Shown one piece after another: positions 62,053 to 64,000 of a stretch of DNA of 64,000 nt (position 1 is its first letter; each line of letters opens with the position of its first letter). The notes under the pieces were generated by a model that searched no databases, was not told the DNA's origin, and was given only the letters and a program-made list of their open reading frames with translations. Both the position numbers and the translations under genes were made by a program. The stretch spans positions 496,001-560,000 of the forward strand of contig NZ_JACVPF010000001.1 in assembly GCF_018882055.1 (NCBI RefSeq). The letters run 5' to 3'. This DNA is from Polynucleobacter sp. es-MAR-4. Its GTDB lineage: Bacteria > Pseudomonadota > Gammaproteobacteria > Burkholderiales > Burkholderiaceae.

Positions 62053-62412
62053 ATGCGGCTAAATACTTGCATGAAAAATCGCAAACCAACACAGCTACAA
62101 AGACAGATCGAATCAAAGACGCAAAAGGACACAAAACAGTCCAATGATTGGTTAAAAGAGAATGGCATCAACTCTCAAACCTTTGCATTTACACACGTAA
62201 AGCTAATACAGGCAAAACAAAAGGCGCATGACCTACTTAACAACTACAAAAATCTATTGACACCGGCACAAGAGAAAAAGCTGAAAGACTTCCAAATAAA
62301 AATGAACACAGGGCACATACGAAAGAAGCTAAAACCAGAGGCAGCCAAGGCCATATTTGTCATCAGCACTCAAATCAAGCGTAAAGCGCACAAACTAGCG
62401 CAGGGAATTTAA
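62053..62412 (+). CDS. Basic orphan protein next to the inverted-repeat region
   Basis: A 119-residue, strongly basic (Lys/Gln-rich), helical protein with no signal peptide or membrane span. Met7 (62071) may be the true start. NYKNLLTPAQEKKLKDFQIK and IRKKLKPEAAKAIFVISTQI are its most structured-looking parts. The high charge would suit nucleic-acid binding. It ends exactly where the inverted-repeat region begins and is divergent from the DUF6641-like gene. I do not recognise the family. Confidence 0.55.
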   Translation: MRLNTCMKNRKPTQLQRQIESKTQKDTKQSNDWLKENGINSQTFAFTHVKLIQAKQKAHDLLNNYKNLLTPAQEKKLKDFQIKMNTGHIRKKLKPEAAKAIFVISTQIKRKAHKLAQGI

Positions 62413-62419
62413 TAGGCAA

Positions 62420-62885
62420 ATCCACGGTACAACCAACCGTAAAAAAACAGGTAAAACGCGGGTTGAAATATGACGGCTAATGACCCCGCCCTACACATGT
62501 TGACGTAACAGCGTGTGAAAAAATAGGTGTGCCGCAGAGCAGTACGTGTAAAAACGGCTGGGAGTTTCAATACATCAGTCTCCAAACCAACTCTGTTACG
62601 TTCGTGTAGTAACGACTCAACTCAAATCAACTACACGACACGGCGGTTCATAGCACCAAGGTTCAAACCTCGTGCTATAGCCGTCGTGCGTCCAATCTAA
62701 TCTAAATCAACCAAAACCACTTCACACAACTCCGTTGTGTTCAGCTTTAAAAAGTGCCAAGTTAAGCCAAGAGCGATAGCGAATGGGCTTGACGAAGGCA
62801 CAAGCAAACGCAGTTTGCTTCATTCAAATCCAGACTTAGAGATGGGATAAAACCCTCGGGTTTATGAAAAAGCATGGTTTTTCGT
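62420..62885. ncRNA. Candidate structured RNA or origin: chain of nested inverted repeats
   Basis: No open frame of note covers this stretch. Stems by eye: GCGGG/CCCGC (62,458-62,489); CTACAC+ACGTAACAG with CTGTTACGT+GTGTAG (62,491-62,609); TCGTGTAGT/ACTACACGA (62,602-62,638); ACGGC, ATAGCAC, AGGT with their partners (62,640-62,684); ACACAAC/GTTGTGT (62,724-62,740); GTGCC+GTTAAGCC with GGCTTGAC+GGCAC (62,754-62,801); AAGCAAAC/GTTTGCTT (62,802-62,820); AAACC/GGTTT (62,850-62,863); GAAAAA/TTTTTC (62,866-62,883). Such density is far above the rest of the window. The strand is unknown. Alternatives are a plasmid-type replication or transfer origin. Confidence 0.45.
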
Positions 62886-62951
62886 AAAAGTTGGCAAAAA
62901 ACCTGCATTTCCAAAAACCACTACTCAGCCAGCCATTAGCCATTAATTGAC

Positions 62952-62981
62952 GCAATTTTGGTCATTTGTTCACAAAATTGC
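62952..62981. repeat. 9-bp perfect inverted repeat downstream of the helical orphan
   Basis: GCAATTTTG and CAAAATTGC are perfect inverted copies around 12 bp. It lies 46 bp beyond the stop of the minus-strand gene at 63027 and has no T-run, so it is not a standard terminator. Confidence 0.5.
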
Positions 62982-62987
62982 CGCCGT

Positions 62988-63014
62988 TTCATCGTGTTCA
63001 TCGCGTTCATCGCG
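62988..63014. repeat. Three tandem 9-bp repeats
   Basis: TTCATCGTG, TTCATCGCG and TTCATCGCG follow one another without a gap, directly after the stop codon side of the minus-strand gene at 63027. A partial fourth unit (TTCACGAA) follows. Confidence 0.7.
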
Positions 63015-63026
63015 TTCACGAATTCA

Positions 63027-63554
63027 TCACTGTTCGTCATCTGCCTCGCTCTTTAGCATTTTAAGTAATTGTTCCTCAATTTCCTGTACCTGCTTGTCCC
63101 GAGTAGTCTGGTTTGACAACACCACACGATTGAAAGGCTTAAGTCCAGAACGAACAAGCGCATTATTTGCTGCTGGATAAGGACTTTTATTCTCATCAAC
63201 TGCTTTAAAAAAAGCATCTATAAAAGTCTTAGCCCGCCGAATTTCAATCTTATCAATCGACTTTTCATAGGCATCTAGCAAGCCATCTTCTATCTCCTTG
63301 CTAGACTTTTTAAGGATTTCAATTTGTACTTGACGTTTAGATTTCCAACCTAGGGCATCTTTTTCTTCTTGAGTTCTTGCCCTTTTTTTACTACGCAATG
63401 CTTTCTGGTCAGCCCATGCCGCATCTAACTCCAATCGCTGTGCAGGTGTCAGTAAATTTTTTTTATCTCTAGGATGCACCTCTGCACCTGCCTCAAGTTC
63501 AGCAATCCTTTTGTCTATACGGATTTGACGGTCTTGATCAGTCAGCTTAGGCAT
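63027..63554 (-). CDS. Helical charged orphan protein coupled to the restriction-like gene
   Basis: A 175-residue, highly charged helical protein starting MPKLTDQDRQIRIDKRIAEL. The middle is coiled-coil-like (KRQVQIEILKKSSKEIEDGLLD), the C-terminus acidic (LLKMLKSEADDEQ). NLLTPAQ at residues about 43-49 is shared with the orphan at 62053. I chose ATG at 63554, one base after the stop of the upstream gene (TGATATG), so it is co-translated. It may be an accessory subunit of that restriction or helicase system, but I do not recognise it. Confidence 0.6.
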   Translation of the reverse strand: MPKLTDQDRQIRIDKRIAELEAGAEVHPRDKKNLLTPAQRLELDAAWADQKALRSKKRARTQEEKDALGWKSKRQVQIEILKKSSKEIEDGLLDAYEKSIDKIEIRRAKTFIDAFFKAVDENKSPYPAANNALVRSGLKPFNRVVLSNQTTRDKQVQEIEEQLLKMLKSEADDEQ

Positions 63555-63555
63555 A

Positions 63556-64000
63556 TCAACCCTTGTATTGCTTGACCAGTCCACTCAGTGTTGCACTAGG
63601 AAGAATTGCAGTGTGCGGAATAAGAATGTAGGCCCACTCTTTACCGCCATTCTTCACCTCATGCGCAGTTGCATTCTGGCACCACGTAACCGCAGCACTC
63701 TTCTTAGCTAGCACGTTAACATCATCCATCATGCTGGCTTGCTTAGGCTCGATGATGTATTTGTGTGTCGCCGTTTCAACCACAAAGTCTGGTTCATAGT
63801 TAGCAGTACTGCCGCTTGCATCTCGGTAGCTGATAGAAAATTGATCACGAGTAGGCTTAAACCACTTCTTAACGTCCAAGTCTTTTTCCAGCAAGCTAGC
63901 AAAGGCACGTTCACTATCACTGCTAAATTTTTGCACTGGATATGAACAGCGTTCAAAGCCACCAAACAACATACCGCCGATCCTGTCACGCTCACCCGTT
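63556..64000 (-). CDS. Type III restriction endonuclease-like C-terminus (partial, runs off window)
   Basis: The frame is open to the window edge; the ATG at 63972 is probably internal because GERDRIGGMLFGGFERC reads smoothly through it. FSSDSERAFASLLEKD, VKKWFKPTRDQFSISYRD, NYEPDFVVETATHKYIIEPK form the PD-(D/E)xK nuclease core found at the end of type III Res subunits and related helicase-nucleases: Asp in PDFVVE, then E-P-K in IIEPKQ. WCQNATAHEVKNGG follows. The helicase half would lie to the right. A methylase gene is not visible. Confidence 0.7.
   Translation of the reverse strand, partial: TGERDRIGGMLFGGFERCSYPVQKFSSDSERAFASLLEKDLDVKKWFKPTRDQFSISYRDASGSTANYEPDFVVETATHKYIIEPKQASMMDDVNVLAKKSAAVTWCQNATAHEVKNGGKEWAYILIPHTAILPSATLSGLVKQYKG

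Noticed and set aside
62641..62690. tRNA gene suggested by GGTTCAAACC
   Set aside because: The flanking arms do not form acceptor, D and anticodon stems of tRNA size; the segment folds as one long hairpin.
62988..63014. CRISPR-like array
   Set aside because: Three 9-bp units without spacers are a simple tandem repeat, not direct repeats separated by unique spacers.
62413..63026. Retron-type msr-msd element
   Set aside because: Inverted repeats are present but no reverse transcriptase gene is in the window and no branching-G arrangement could be identified.

Overview
The window reads as chromosomal DNA of a small-genome, freshwater-type betaproteobacterium. The gene set and protein sequences most resemble Polynucleobacter or a close Burkholderiales relative. 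This is my inference from remembered families, not a database result. I see no rRNA, tRNA, CRISPR array or insertion sequence. Coding density is very high up to about 60.6 kb and drops sharply after that. || Layout. 0.1-7 kb: RhlE helicase, selenophosphate synthetase SelD, 3-hydroxyisobutyrate dehydrogenase, a protein with four rhodanese domains, and small helical, lipoprotein and phasin-like proteins. 7-20.5 kb: truncated hemoglobin, flavoprotein, LOG protein, a solute-binding-fold protein with no signal peptide, beta-CASP nuclease, NAD(P)H-hydrate dehydratase, two EamA exporters, a nitrobindin-like protein, a class V aminotransferase and an FMN lactate dehydrogenase. 20.5-27 kb: an oxidative-stress block (Old Yellow Enzyme, OxyR, a short rubredoxin gene, rubredoxin reductase, Fe-superoxide dismutase) and 3-hydroxybutyrate dehydrogenase. 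27-32 kb: acyl-CoA dehydrogenase with a CoA transferase, then a tightly overlapping Bfd-like ferredoxin, EEP nuclease and cardiolipin synthase set. || 32-44 kb is one functional block for formate oxidation. It holds a TupBC-type tungstate/molybdate importer, the membrane-bound formate dehydrogenase (alpha with Cys where other enzymes have selenocysteine, beta, a lipoprotein, gamma cytochrome b), a TAT-target small protein, a TorD-like chaperone, a large polyferredoxin, DUF3306 and DUF3305 proteins, and the Fe-S carrier ApbC. Copper handling (CopZ-like and CopA) follows. 47.5-52 kb is an envelope glycolipid operon (GT39, YbhN-like flippase, GT9, PAP2). 52-56 kb holds RlmJ, a SOUL protein, LD-carboxypeptidase, TadA, QueD and QueE. 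56-60.6 kb holds two tandem paralogous exported proteins and a two-gene operon of a B12-binding-type radical SAM protein and a DUF455 ferritin-like protein. That operon is preceded by a 36-bp near-perfect palindrome that overlaps its ribosome binding site. || 60.9 kb to the end is accessory in character: small genes of plasmid/island families (DUF6876-like, DUF6641-like), a basic 119-aa orphan, about 600 bp without a gene but packed with inverted repeats, a helical orphan, and the 3' end of a type III-like restriction/helicase gene that runs off the window. The inverted-repeat region (62,420-62,980) is the strongest candidate for something undescribed: it can form a series of nested and mutually exclusive stems, as expected of a structured RNA or a replication/transfer origin.
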